A stretch of 26,791 bases of DNA from Plantago elongata (GCA_036897095.1 JAYMSP010002033.1:1-26791); one strand, 5' to 3'. Numbered from the stretch's first letter, positions 12,480-22,604 are shown. The notes: a model not told the origin generated them from the sequence alone. Numbers and translations: made by a program.

Positions 12480-12850
12480 CTATTTAGTAAAATTAGATGA
12501 AAAGTTAACTGGTAACTTTTTTTTTCATCAAGCTAACTTCATCAGCTTCTCAAATAAGCTAGATTTTCAGTTAACTTTTTTAAGAAGTTGCATGTTAACG
12601 AGCTTTTTATAAAATAAAAAATATGAAGCTGAAAAACTAATAAATACTATGTTTGGTGAAACTAGATGAAAATGTAGCTGGTACATGAAAAGTTAGTTGG
12701 TAACTGAAAAGGTAGTTAGGTAGCTAATAGATTGTCAGGTAGCTATTGTTTTCAACAAGCTAATTTGATTAACTTTTCAAACCAGTTAGTTTTTCAGCTA
12801 GATTGTTTAAAAAATTGTGTATTCATATAATAAATATTTTTGTTATAATT
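12480..12850 (+). repeat. Two adjacent copies of an AGCT-rich dispersed repeat
   Basis: Copy 1 (about 12480-12600) and copy 2 (about 12648-12830) share the order TTTAGTAAA/TTTGGTGAAA, then (A)CTAGATGAAAA, AGCTGGTA, CATCAAGCTAA/CAACAAGCTAA, TTTCAGCTAG or TTTTCAGTTA, and AAGAAGTTG/AAAAATTGTG. The pattern of AGCT words around TTTTCAG is typical of a MITE-like family frequent in plants. Copy 2 has an added block of GGTAGTTAGGTAGCTAAT type. No target duplications were found. Confidence 0.45.
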
Positions 12851-13179
12851 TTTATTAAAGAATTATTGAGCTAAAAAAGTTGGTGATAATTGAATTGAAT
12901 AAAGATAGGGCGGTGTTATCTTGGTTTTGTAAACATGAAAATACGTTTAAGAGAGAGTAAACTGAAGTCATCAATGATTGGGAGGTAATCTTGTAGTAGT
13001 TCTGTTCTATTCTATTTCTACCTCAATTTTGGTTCAAAAGATCACAGGAGATTTTTTAACGGTGCCAAATCTATCATCACTCATCATATAAAAAGTTAAT
13101 GAATCTATTGCCTTTCACATTCTTCCTGTTTCCATTTCATGCTTTTAGCAATCTGTCTATAAATGTAAAAAATGATTTA

Positions 13180-13389
13180 GGGGTGATTGTTATAGAATTC
13201 AAATATCAATTTGGATGGAAATAGATTTAATTGGCTGTTTAAATGGACATTTAAGTGGGCATTTGAATGAATTTTAGTGAAAATTGTGTTTGGATGGACA
13301 TTTGAGTGGGATATTTTAAGTGTATTTTAGGCCAAATCACTGTTTATCGAGTCAAATTGGGGTATTCAAATCCCCATCCAAACACCCCC
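13180..13389 (+). mobile_element. Tourist-like MITE, copy 3, 210 bp
   Basis: The left end, GGGGTGATTGTTATAG, pairs imperfectly with the right end, CATCCAAACACCCCC. TTA flanks both ends (13177-13179 and 13390-13392). The interior shares TTTTAGGCCAAATCACTG and ATCGAGTCAAATTGGGG with copy 2, in the same orientation. It is longer than the other two because of extra GGACATTTRAGTGGG-like units (about 13245-13310). Confidence 0.8.
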
Positions 13390-13392
13390 TTA

Positions 13393-14610
13393 AATTGTCG
13401 CATTAAAATTTGTAAGTGACCGGTGATTTGTATTAATGATTGATTAGAAATTAAATTAAAATTAGGTATTTAGATATTTTTTATTCAGATTAACACGCTT
13501 TCCAAACACTCCCTAATTAGTTACATTTATTCTAAATTCAATTTAACATCAGTCTCACAAACTATATTAATAATTAGTTTAGTTAGATTATTTGATAATA
13601 TCGTAAATTTTTCATATAATTTGTTGATAAAATTACGTGAAACTTTTAAATTTGATTGATTATGTGACATGGTAATTATCAATGTAAATGTAAAATTTTA
13701 TCCCCAAACATTCGAAAATCCCTGACATGTATAACTTTTGCCCTCCTCTCCCTCTGTTCATATTTTGCGTCCGTTCTTCATGGAGCAAAACTTGCACCAT
13801 TGACAACAACTCGTGTGGTCTAGGATTCTTGCATGGCTTGTCAAAGCCCCGTAGGGCTTAACCATAAGAAAGTCGACCAACTATTGTTTAGCGTTGCCAG
13901 AATTTTTATTTACACAAATGACAAATACACAATGACTAGACATAATAATGCTCATGTAACAAATGTAGCTAGACGACAATATACTCATTTATCCATTAAA
14001 GATTATGGTAACCATACTGTAATCTGTTGAAGTTAGAACTAAAAATCTAATGGCAAGTCATCCTGATGTTTATAGTGAAGTAATTAGTGATTGTTTTAGA
14101 TGCGATTTGAATCGGAGGAAACTTAAATTTTTATGTAAGAAAATAAAATTTAGAATGAAATTTACCAAACAAAATGTAGTATCCCATAAAGGTAACATCT
14201 TGATCAATGTCTTACTTTTTAATGAGGAACAAGACATGCCACTCATCTACCAAAGGTTCCGGATGGACCATACAAATTGATGTTTGAACATTAAATAGGC
14301 ACTTCTTGGTTACCTTTCCAGCTTCCCGACATCAATAACACCAAGTCAGAAGCACCTTTATCTCGTTATTTGACTACGAAACCATCTCCAAATTTGTCTT
14401 CAACTACATCGAAAATTAATTAATTCATTGATCCTAAATAGTAACTCCTAAACAAGTTGTTCGTTTTCATTTTTTTAATGATTGACCAATTTATGGAAAT
14501 CTATGTAAATTATGTAATTTTATTTAATTTTTTACCGTCAAAATTAATTTTTAGTTAAACTTAAAATTGTTTAAGAAGGGATTATGGATTTTATGCATAT
14601 TTCCATGGTG
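13393..14610. other. Intergenic DNA, two unrecognised short open frames
   Basis: Open frames at 13833-14030 (65 aa) and 14050-14280 (76 aa) lie in the same strand, in a less A/T-extreme patch. I recognise no domain in either. They could be the eroded end of a transposon gene, but nothing in the sequence proves coding. The rest is A/T-rich. Confidence 0.35.
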
Positions 14611-14612
14611 CG

Positions 14613-14786
14613 TGGGCTGATTTGTGATGGGCCACAGTCTTTGTATGGAGGTTAATGAAGTAAAGCCTGCTTGATTCCGAAACAAGTTGGGCCTGTACTC
14701 AAGGATATTCACAATGGGCTTCACCCCATATCATATGTGGGACGATTCTTTTAGTTAGACCAGGCCTGTTGCAGGAAATTGGCCCA
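14613..14786. promoter_or_regulatory. Cluster of five site II (TGGGCC/T) motifs
   Basis: TGGGCT occurs at 14613-14618 and 14715-14720, TGGGCC at 14628-14633 and 14688-14693, and GGCCCA at 14781-14786. Such clusters mark TCP-bound promoters of plant housekeeping genes. No open frame follows on either side. The phrase CATATGTGGGACGATTC nearby is also seen in plant LTRs, so a decayed LTR is an equal alternative. Confidence 0.3.
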
Positions 14787-14829
14787 TGAAGTATCAGGCT
14801 ATATATTGCTTGGGATTTCCCCGGCAAAA

Positions 14830-16002
14830 ATCCAGGAGAATCACATGTTGGTATTCACTTGAAAATAACATTTTAAAAAACGATCGATGTATCATGTGCA
14901 CTTCATGCTAAATATATAATATTTATTAGGTGTGAAAATTGCAGTGCACTTTATGATATTTCTTTTGTGTATGATATATGGTAAACTAGGTGCTGTTTGT
15001 GAGGAAAAAAAAACAGTTGGTCCTTTTCACAACTGTACTATCAAACTAGTCCTTATGCAATTTTTTCCCAAAAACTTGCATGACTCAACCTGCACACTAA
15101 CTTGAAAAGGTATAGATATGTTCTTTTTTCTTTTTTTCCAGACAATATGTGTATTAAAGATTAGAAATAGTTGCTTGGGTTAATGGAACAATGTCACTCA
15201 TGGTTGCTTGAGTTCTTGATCATCTTCATTCAAATTGTCCGCACTGTTAAACTTGATATTTATCACCTGACGAGTCAAATCTCCATAGGTCAGTGCTACT
15301 TGTAACCCATCACAAGTATTGATCAAAGTGAGGCCTAGGTCAAAGTCCAAGCTACCATGTGCAAAAGTTACATTTTCATATTTAAAACAATACTTGATCT
15401 ACCGCATAATAATTCATGATTTGTAAGAGTTCTGTGAGAGTCTTTTATTATTATATTATAAATTATACGGTATTGTATGCAAATTATGGATTTTTGTATA
15501 TTTTCATATTATTACATAATAATTATATAACGATTCTTTTGTGAAGTTATAAAAATATAAAAATATACAATTAATATATAATAATGTATAACTCTCACAA
15601 ATTATAAATTCTCATAAGAATTTTTCGATCTACAAAGCCTTCGGATGGAGAAAAAATTGTGCAAACAAATAGATTGAGTCGCTACTTTTAATCTAATGCT
15701 AAAAATGTTGCATTAAGGAATTAAAGATGACTTGTGTAACGTTTCACTATTCCAATCATCAATCAATTTATATAACTTGAAGTTAGTTTTTAAACAAAAT
15801 AAAAAATGTAATTTAATAGAACAATTTATTTAATAAACTACCATAACCAACTTAACTTATTATTCAGCAGAATATTTATCATAAAAATAATTCTTCCGAA
15901 TTCATTTGATTGCTTTAAATCTATCTAATTAATTTAGTCTTAGATTGTTATGATAAATTAAAATTAAAGTAAAAAATATTAGCTTTTTTTTTAGTAAAAA
16001 GT
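14830..16002. other. AT-rich intergenic DNA
   Basis: No gene was recognised. An imperfect inverted arrangement of GTGAGAGTC (about 15436) and ACTCTCACA (about 15591), around A/T-rich sequence, hints at a small MITE, but its ends cannot be fixed. Confidence 0.4.
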
Positions 16003-16318
16003 TGTAACGTCTCAGAATTTCAAGTAAGTTCAAGATTAAAAGGTTTGAGAACGCTACTCATATTAACAAAGTGCACATTTCTTTTCAAAAATTCACCGAG
16101 AAAAACTTTACAGTTAAGCATGTTTGCTCTAGATCAATTATGTGATGTGTGATCAACTAGAAAGTATCTCGATTTGTGCACGAGTGAGGACAAAATGCAT
16201 GAGAAAGGACTTGTGTTGATACAGTGGGGCCAATATATTACCCAGATAGATGTTCATGAGTAACCGTGACGGCCCAAAAAATCAGAGCTCGGATTGATTT
16301 GTGGTTCGGGTCGTTACA
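16003..16318 (+). mobile_element. Solo LTR of a Cassandra-type TRIM retrotransposon with 5S rRNA-derived segment
   Basis: The element begins TGTAACG and ends CGTTACA, giving the TG...CA ends of an LTR within a 7-bp terminal inverted repeat. At 316 bp it fits the size of Cassandra LTRs. The flanks AAAGT and TAAGT form a 5-bp target duplication with one mismatch. From 16111 the sequence CAGTTAAGCATGTTTG and the later GATGTGTGATCAACTAGAAAG line up without gaps to the 3' half of plant 5S rRNA (CAGTTAAGCGTGCTTG ... GATGGGTGACC ... GGGAAG), including the internal promoter region. 5S-derived promoter sequence in the LTR is the hallmark of Cassandra. No internal region or second LTR is present. Confidence 0.8.
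16111..16164 (+). pseudogene. Decayed 5S rRNA-like segment inside the LTR
   Basis: I count about 33 matches over 54 aligned positions to the A box-to-C box region of plant 5S rRNA as I recall it. CAGTTAAGC is intact but the GGGCGAGAGTAGTAC part is degraded. It is not a functional 5S gene, because the 5' half is missing and many positions have changed. Confidence 0.7.
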
Positions 16319-17134
16319 TAAGTACTCATTAGTTAAGCTGTTATTTGAGAAAATGTAGATGCTATAGAGATAAAAAAAATTGTATTGTCAAATACCAAAA
16401 AAGTGAAATAATAATAAAACATAATTGGATCGGATTGGACCCTATAAAAATTCAGTAATCTTCTAACCAATGAAATACCCCATTATATACCATATCCATA
16501 TAATTGATCTATGTGTCATCATTTTACTTAAATAATTAGAAAATAAATTAACTATAACTAGCATATAATTATAATTGGTTTCGTTATCCTTTCCAATCTT
16601 TTAGTCTCTTTTTTTTTTAATAAATATGCAATTTAACACAGTACTCCGATCATATAACAAAACAGAAAAATTAAATTGGATACAAAAAAAAAAAAGAATA
16701 CATGTTTTAGTAAATTAAATTGAAAATCTCTATTTGATTTTACTAATTATTTTACAATTTAAAGTATAATTCCATCGTAATTTTCACAACATTAAATGAC
16801 TAATTGTATTTGTCTAAGTAGCTCATATATTTTGTTTTTTTAAAAAATGATTATAATTTGACTGGAAAATTGAAAATCACTTTTTTTATCTATTAACTAT
16901 GATTTTTTTTGTTTAATCACATAGATTAAATAATGACATGTAGACCAAAAATATAAATAAAATATGGAATGAAGTATTTTATGGGATAAATGATCCGCAT
17001 CGATTAAAATTCATTAAGTAGAGAGCCGATCAATTGATCGTAAACCTGCTAAACACGTTTGCCTCTTTAAAACTTGAAACAAGGAAGAAGAAAAAGGAAA
17101 ACGAAAAAAAGAAAAACTATTCGAGTAATATTCC
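16319..17134. other. AT-rich upstream region of the carrier gene
   Basis: No gene is supported. The region is dominated by A/T runs and includes poly-A at about 16682-16695. Confidence 0.5.
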
Positions 17135-17187
17135 TTATAAATTCTTGAACCCAATGTAACTAGGGTTTCTAAATCAAACAGGGTTTA
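17135..17187 (+). promoter_or_regulatory. Core promoter of the mitochondrial carrier gene: TATA-like box and telo-boxes
   Basis: TTATAAAT at 17135-17142 is followed by TAGGGTTT (17161-17168), the complement of the plant telo-box AAACCCTA, and AGGGTTTA (17180-17187). Telo-boxes close to the start site are common in plant housekeeping genes. The start is inferred to lie near 17165. Confidence 0.5.
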
Positions 17188-17295
17188 GTATTCCTTTCTT
17201 CACCATTACATAAACAAAACAAACATATGTTTCAAATCCAATGTTCCAAACTCAATTCTCCAACCAAACCACTGAAGATCTCTCTTGATTTTCCA

Positions 17296-19312
17296 ATGGA
17301 AGCTCGTGTAGGTGTTGACGGCGGCTCCGCCACTCGCCAATTTCTCCACCAGCACCAGTCACGCCCACCACCACCTCTTCCGCCGCCTCAGCAGGTCTCT
17401 CAGATTGGCACTCTGCCGCAGCTTCTCGCTGGTGGTATCGCCGGGGCTTTTGGAAAGACATGTACTGCTCCTCTATCTCGTCTCACCATTCTGTTACAGG
17501 TACTCGATTCGAGCATTGTCAGCCCTAATTTCAGTTTTGTGAATTAATTTTCGGTTGCATACGTCTGTGTAGTTTTGAGCTTGAATGTTGATAAAGTTTA
17601 CTACTTGCTTATTTTTCTTCTGGATTTGAACATTGTAGTTTCCTGAATTGGGTTTATTTAGAGTGTTAACGTTGCTGCAATGTTGGGTGATTAGGTTCAA
17701 GGAATGCATTCGGATGTGGCGGTGATGAGTAAGCCGTGTTTAATGCGGGAGGCGTCGCGTATAATGAATGAAGAGGGATTTAGGGCGTTCTGGAAAGGGA
17801 ATTTGGTGACTATAGCTCATAGGCTTCCGTATTCTTCAGTGAACTTTTACGCGTATGAGCAGTATAAGAATGTGAGTGATTCTGAGATGTTATATTGGTT
17901 TTCGTTACAAGAGACTGGTTTGTGCTTTTTGAATGGATGGGCTAATGCAATTTTGTTACAGATTCTAAGATCGGTTCCTGGTTTGGATGGTCGCAGTGGA
18001 AATGCAAGTGGAGATGTTTTAGTGCATTTTTTTAGCGGTGGTTTGGCTGGAATTACAGCTGCTTCTGCCACTTACCCGTTGGATCTTGTTAGGACACGGC
18101 TAGCTGCACAGGTAATGGAGTAATATAATTTTGGTATTATATGTCTCCCACTAATTGAAGTTCTATAATTATGCATATTGTTTAAGATGATTAGTGAATA
18201 GAATGACAATAGAAGTAAATTTGCATTTAGTCCAGGTTATTGACACATGATGCGAAGTGTTATTGACTTCAAATTACTTTCTCCAAATTTGTTAGTAACA
18301 CTTAAGTTTGTTCTTTTTACATATATTATTCGTAACTGTAGAGGAATGCTATGTACTATCATGGCATGAGGCATGCTCTTCAGACCATTTGCAAAGATGA
18401 AGGTTTTTTTGGCCTGTACAAAGGACTTGGGCCAACATTAATGGTATGTTCCTGTTTGATTTATGTTGATTGTTGAGTAACTAGCTATTCTTGGTCATTG
18501 AAGTACATTGTTATATTTTCCATTACATTTCAACCCAGGACAAAAGAAATAGGAGCTTGACTATATTTTTTCCAGGATATAGACTATAATGGCTAGGCTT
18601 TGTGGAGACTGCCTAAGGTAATTGATGTCATTGATTCATTCTACTATGTGGATGCAGGGTGTTGGTCCCAGTATTGCTATAAGCTTTGCTGTCTATGAGA
18701 GTCTGAAGTCGTATTGGCAATCTCAAAGGTGAAAAGAATTGTACTTTATAGGCTTAGGTATCTGTATGTCCGCTTCTTTTCCCTATCCACTAAAGTGATG
18801 TTTGTGTTTCCATCAGGCCCAATGATTCTCCAGTGGCAGTAAGCCTTGCCTGTGGCAGTCTTTCCGGCATTGCATCATCAACAGGTGAGTGCGCTTGTAA
18901 TTGGATGTCTACTTGCAGAAGTTGTGTTTACGATGGGAATTCTTTTATTGTAAATTTAACAAAACCTGCTATTCAGCGAGGGCCTACTACGTATTTTCTT
19001 TTTGAACTTCAATTACTGAATAGCTGCATTGCCTGTCTTTTTTAAAATTGCCCCTCTTGATCCTCTCTGGCAGCAACATTTCCCTTGGACCTTGTGAGAC
19101 GAAGGAAACAGTTGGAAGGTGCTGCTGGTCGAGCTCGAGTATACAATACGGGGCTGTTAGGAACATTCGGGCACATTATACGTTCGGAAGGTTTTCGTGG
19201 TTTATACAGAGGGATTTTACCCGAGTACTACAAAGTTGTTCCAACTGTGGGGATAGTTTTTATGACATATGAGACCCTGCAAAAGCTACTGTCTCAAGGA
19301 CCTTTTAGTTAG
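17296..19312 (+). CDS. Mitochondrial carrier family (SLC25) inner-membrane transporter
   Basis: Seven coding exons: 17296-17499, 17695-17871, 17962-18111, 18342-18443, 18658-18728, 18817-18884 and 19074-19312. All introns are GT-AG, and the total is 336 aa. Three carrier repeats are visible, with signatures PLSRLT (59-64), PLDLVR (166-171) and PLDLVR (261-266). They are followed by EEGFRAFWKG, DEGFFGLYKG and SEGFRGLYRG. The N-terminal MEARVGVDGG, a proline-rich stretch (24-31) and LPQLLAGGIAGAF match a plant subgroup I remember from Arabidopsis At2g37890/At3g53940. Its substrate is not firmly known to me, so none is assigned. The protein should cross the inner mitochondrial membrane six times. 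No EF-hand region is present. An in-frame ATG at 17227 would add 23 residues. Confidence 0.93.
17872..17961 (+). other. Intron 2 of the carrier gene: 90 nt, stop-free and in frame
   Basis: Donor AAT|GTGAGT and acceptor TTACAG|ATT remove exactly 30 codons. Removing them restores the family sequence YEQYKN-ILRSVPGLDG, which argues that it is an intron. Retained, it would read through as a 30-residue insertion. Confidence 0.85.
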
Positions 19313-19947
19313 TCATGTTGGTGGGGTACAGTTCTCCTGTAGAAGTCTGTCGGGGGGACCTTTTTGTTAGTTACAATGACCTGGTACAGTTCTCCTCGAT
19401 ATAGTTTGCAGTTCCTTGTAGAAGCAGCCTTGTTAAGTTATAAGTATTTGGTGACTGTAGAAGAAGGTAGATATGATTATCAAGTTATCAGATTTTAAAG
19501 AATTTTATGGCAGTTGATTTTGTGGTTGCTGCCAGTTAACAAATTTTCTATGTACAGGCTACTAATAGCATTGTATCTCACGATGTCCCAGTTCTTTTGA
19601 GTTTTGAATTCATAGCTTGGAGATTAGGAGCATCATATTGATCTGTGTATCTGGAATTGCCAAAGCACAGAGAAGTTCGTGATAGTAAAATTTTGTTCCA
19701 TCAGTTCTACATCTTGTTGACATTCTCTGAGCTATAATTCATTACTTCAACTATTATTCTTTCCTATATGTTCTTATGTTCATGGTCGATGGTTCGGTTT
19801 CTTAATTTTGCAACTTAGGCTCTGTTCTCTTCAACTGCAATTATTTGAATTGAACTGAGTGAATTTAACTAAATTGTGGTATAAAATATAACTGAACTGA
19901 ATTGTTCATTAGTATGTCATTGATACAAGTTCTGATTGACGTCTTGT
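19313..19947 (+). other. 3' UTR and downstream flank of the carrier gene
   Basis: A repeated phrase around GGTACAGTTCTCCT occurs at 19326 and 19383, a short duplication in the presumed 3' UTR. At about 19820-19905 there is a CTGAACTGAATTG-like low-complexity repeat, of a kind common in plant intergenic DNA. No gene was seen. Confidence 0.5.
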
Positions 19948-20938
19948 CAGGGACGGACGTAGAAATATATGTCAGGGATAGCGAATTTTTTTACTATAAA
20001 TTTAATTAAAAAAAATTCATTATTAATGACTAATAAAAATTACATTTTTAAAACTCACATAGTAAAGAACAATGTTTAGACTATAATTTCTTAAATTATG
20101 TGCTCATAAACGGGATGAATTAGATATAATATAGCTTTGTTTAGATTGAATAATTTTTTTAAAAGTATATTAAGTAAATGAATTTGTCATTGAATAGAAA
20201 AAATAAAGAGAGTTAAATGAAATAAAATTAAGTATTTTAAGTAAATGAATATATAAATAAAAAATAAAATATGATTGTGAAATGTAAACTAAACAAATAT
20301 AAAAAGAAGAGAGAAATAATAAAATAATGTTACTGAAAAATTAAAGAAACAATGAAAAAGTCAAGTAAATAGTACAAAAAAAATATAAACAAAATGGTTG
20401 GAAAATCTAGTACTACTGGGAATTGAACTTGTGATGAATAAAAAAATGTTACTGAAAAATTAAAGAAACAATGAAAAATGTCAAGTAAATGGTAAAGAAA
20501 ATATAAACAAAATGGTTGGAACTACTGGGAATTGAACTTGTGATCAATAAAAAAATGTTACTTAAAAATTAAATAAACAATGAAAAATGTCAAGTAAATG
20601 GTAAAAAAAATATAAATAAAATGGTTAAAGAAACAATGAAAAATGTCAAGTAAATGGTAAAAAAAAATATAAACAAAATGGTTGGAACTACTGGGTATTG
20701 AACTTGTGATCAATAAAAAAATGTTACTGAAAAATTAAATAAACGATGAAAAATGTCAAGTAAATGGTAAAAAAAATATAAATAAAATGGTTGGAAAATG
20801 AGCAATTTTTTTCATAATTCATTCTTGCTAACTTTGTGACTATTCATTAAATTTTTGAAAGGGGTATAATAGGCATTTCATGTCCAAAATTGAGGGGTAG
20901 CGATTACGGTCCCTTGTGCGTATGTGGGTCCGTCCCTG
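19948..20938. mobile_element. hAT-like non-autonomous DNA transposon, 991 bp
   Basis: Perfect 11-bp terminal inverted repeats CAGGGACGGAC / GTCCGTCCCTG bound the element. Weaker complementarity continues inward, with GATAGCGAAT on the left against GTAGCGATTAC on the right. The flanks CGTCTTGT (19940-19947) and CTTCTAGT (20939-20946) agree at 6 of 8 positions, as expected for an aged 8-bp hAT target duplication. CAGGG-type ends also fit hAT. No transposase frame exists inside. Most of the interior is A-rich, with a tandem repeat at 20327-20800. Confidence 0.75.
20327..20800. repeat. ~110-bp tandem repeat inside the hAT-like element
   Basis: Units start with ATGTTACTGAAAAATTAAA at 20327, 20446, 20555 and 20721. 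They share ATGTCAAGTAAATGGTA, ATAAACAAAATGGTTGGA and ACTACTGGGAATTGAACTTG. The third unit is cut short at ATGGTT (about 20625) and joined directly to the middle of another unit (AAAGAAACAATG, about 20626), a sign of unequal exchange or slippage. Confidence 0.9.
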
Positions 20939-20946
20939 CTTCTAGT

Positions 20947-21149
20947 CTAGAAATTTTCTTCTATATGCTATATGTATTTTTCTTTTCCTGGAATGATAAA
21001 AGCTTTTGGATGAAGACCCTGATGGGATAAAGTCAGCCATGTATATCGATGAGTTATTACAGCTGCTTTTTTGTGATGAATGGAGACATCCAACCTGGAA
21101 ACTGTTGGAATATTATGTGCAAGAGACATGTAAAACTGTAGATACTTGA
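20947..21149. other. Spacer between the transposon and the MIR2111 duplication
   Basis: No gene or element was recognised. Confidence 0.4.
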
Positions 21150-22399
21150 CAGCAAAGAAAAGCTGTGTAGTGGCTCGTTACTTGATAGCTGCCAAGGTCT
21201 CTTGCTTATCTCATTCTCAGCTGTTGATTTAGGTATGGTTTTTACTTTTTAGGATTGGATATGTATGAAAATTTTGAAATTAAATGTAGTGAAACTTGAA
21301 ACTTTGACCTTTAGGAAATGAATGAAGTCGGTCAGTGGAGTAGTGGACTTTGTGAAACCTGGTCAGCAATTGTAATCTATATCTTCCATTTTTATCGTTT
21401 TGTACACTGGTAGCAGTTGTTCACTACATTGAATTCTGATATTGTTATTTGTTAGCATTCGGTAAAAATCCTTGGTAAACCATGTAAATTATTACTCAAT
21501 TGCCCGTGTGGTTAAAAAGCTTCGTTCACAACATCTCAACTGTGATTGCATGTTTTCTCAAGTTCAGAAAACACAGGGATCATAGTATTACAATGACATT
21601 GTGATTGGTTCAAATCATCTCCCTGGAGTAAAACCAATCAACGAACTGTTTGTATGAGTTACGAAGAAATCTTTCACCATTACATGGCATCATTTAGAAT
21701 AAATTTTGGAATAACCAGACTTCAAGTTAGTACTTTGATGTGTAGCACGTCGAATTAAAGAATAACTATTGTGATTTTAAAATCTCATTCTTGACGTGAA
21801 TAAGTTGCATCAAGTTCTGTCAAAAACCTTACACTGGATGACAACACTTTGAGCAGGCGTGTACAGAACTGCTCCATGCCAGATGGAGATGCTGGTACAC
21901 CTTATTCATATGAATGTGTCAAGTTGTGTCCATCAAGTACAAAGGGAATGCACACAGTTGCATATATTGAATGTGACAAGCCAGTTGCTCAATTCCTCAT
22001 CTAAAAAAAACCGAAACCTGCAAATCCAACTGTTAAATTCGTCTACCAGAGTCCAGGCAGAAGTGAATCAAAAGTATGTGAGGGAACACTTGAAACATAT
22101 GCACGAAACTGATACACTTGTCCAATGTCAATCTGTCATCCTAAACCACCAAGTTTTTGATGTGATTTTTTCCATATCAGGAGTAAAGAAAGTTTGATGT
22201 CTGCTTTAAGGAAAGGTTCCATCTTTGTGATTGGTTAGCGAAGAACAGATTCAACGATGATTTGAGTCGACAGCAGGAACATATAATGCTGCTTTTATTA
22301 TGTTGTGAATCTCTTATTCTCTTACTTTGTGATCAATTTGATGTTCTGTTTTTTTTTTTTTTTCTGCTTTTTTTATCAATTGTACTTGATGATCAGTCA

Positions 22400-22410
22400 C
22401 TATATATAGA
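22400..22410 (+). promoter_or_regulatory. TATA box of the first MIR2111 gene
   Basis: CTATATATAGA lies about 130 bp upstream of the mature miRNA. The matching place in copy B also holds a TATA box. The segment CATATTGTTCATCA about 25-30 bp downstream is conserved in both copies and is a likely start region. Confidence 0.6.
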
Positions 22411-22515
22411 CCTTGTTCTTCATGCATATTGTTCATCAGCCTTTCAGCATGAAAATATCTGTATGTCTGTTGGTCTCCATCAGAGTCCATGTTTCTTTCT
22501 ATAATAAACAGTAAG

Positions 22516-22604
22516 ATGAGTATCATCAGGTAATCTGCATCCTGAGGTTTACATTGCTCCGTTAGCAAGTTTAGGCCTCAGGCTGCAGATTACCCCATGC
22601 TCAT
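22516..22604 (+). ncRNA. MIR2111: MIR2111 precursor hairpin, copy A
   Basis: The 5p arm at 22531-22551 starts TAATCTGCATC and ends CTGAGGTTTA, identical to miR2111-5p as I know it. It pairs with 22572-22592 with a single mismatch (22540/22583) and two G-U pairs. The expected star, with 2-nt 3' overhangs, is 22574-22594, starting GGCCTCAGG and ending GATTACC. The loop contains a small TTGCT/AGCAA helix (22554-22558 with 22564-22568). The lower stem pairs ATGAGTAT (22516-22523) with ATGCTCAT (22597-22604) across an asymmetric internal loop. miR2111 is induced by phosphate starvation, moves from shoot to root, and targets transcripts of kelch F-box proteins (TML/HOLT), with a role in legume nodulation. 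The transcript is non-coding. Confidence 0.95.

Noticed and set aside
13833..14280. Two neighbouring short frames (65 and 76 aa)
   Set aside because: No recognisable family, no splice logic joining them and no promoter. Mentioned only within the intergenic entry.
18833..19272. Open frames at 18833-19045 and 19048-19272
   Set aside because: The first is exon 6 read through into an intron. The second is an out-of-frame shadow of exon 7 of the carrier gene.
20410..20440. GGGAATTGAACTTG resembling a tRNA T-arm complement
   Set aside because: No cloverleaf can be drawn around it. It is part of the transposon's tandem repeat.
20327..20800. Regular repeats considered as a CRISPR-like array
   Set aside because: Units are contiguous 110-bp repeats without unique spacers, in a plant nuclear transposon.
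21859..22197. 112-residue open frame upstream of the first MIR2111
   Set aside because: It starts at GTG and lies upstream of the MIR2111 TATA box. The aligned part of copy B does not keep the frame, so it is not protein-coding.
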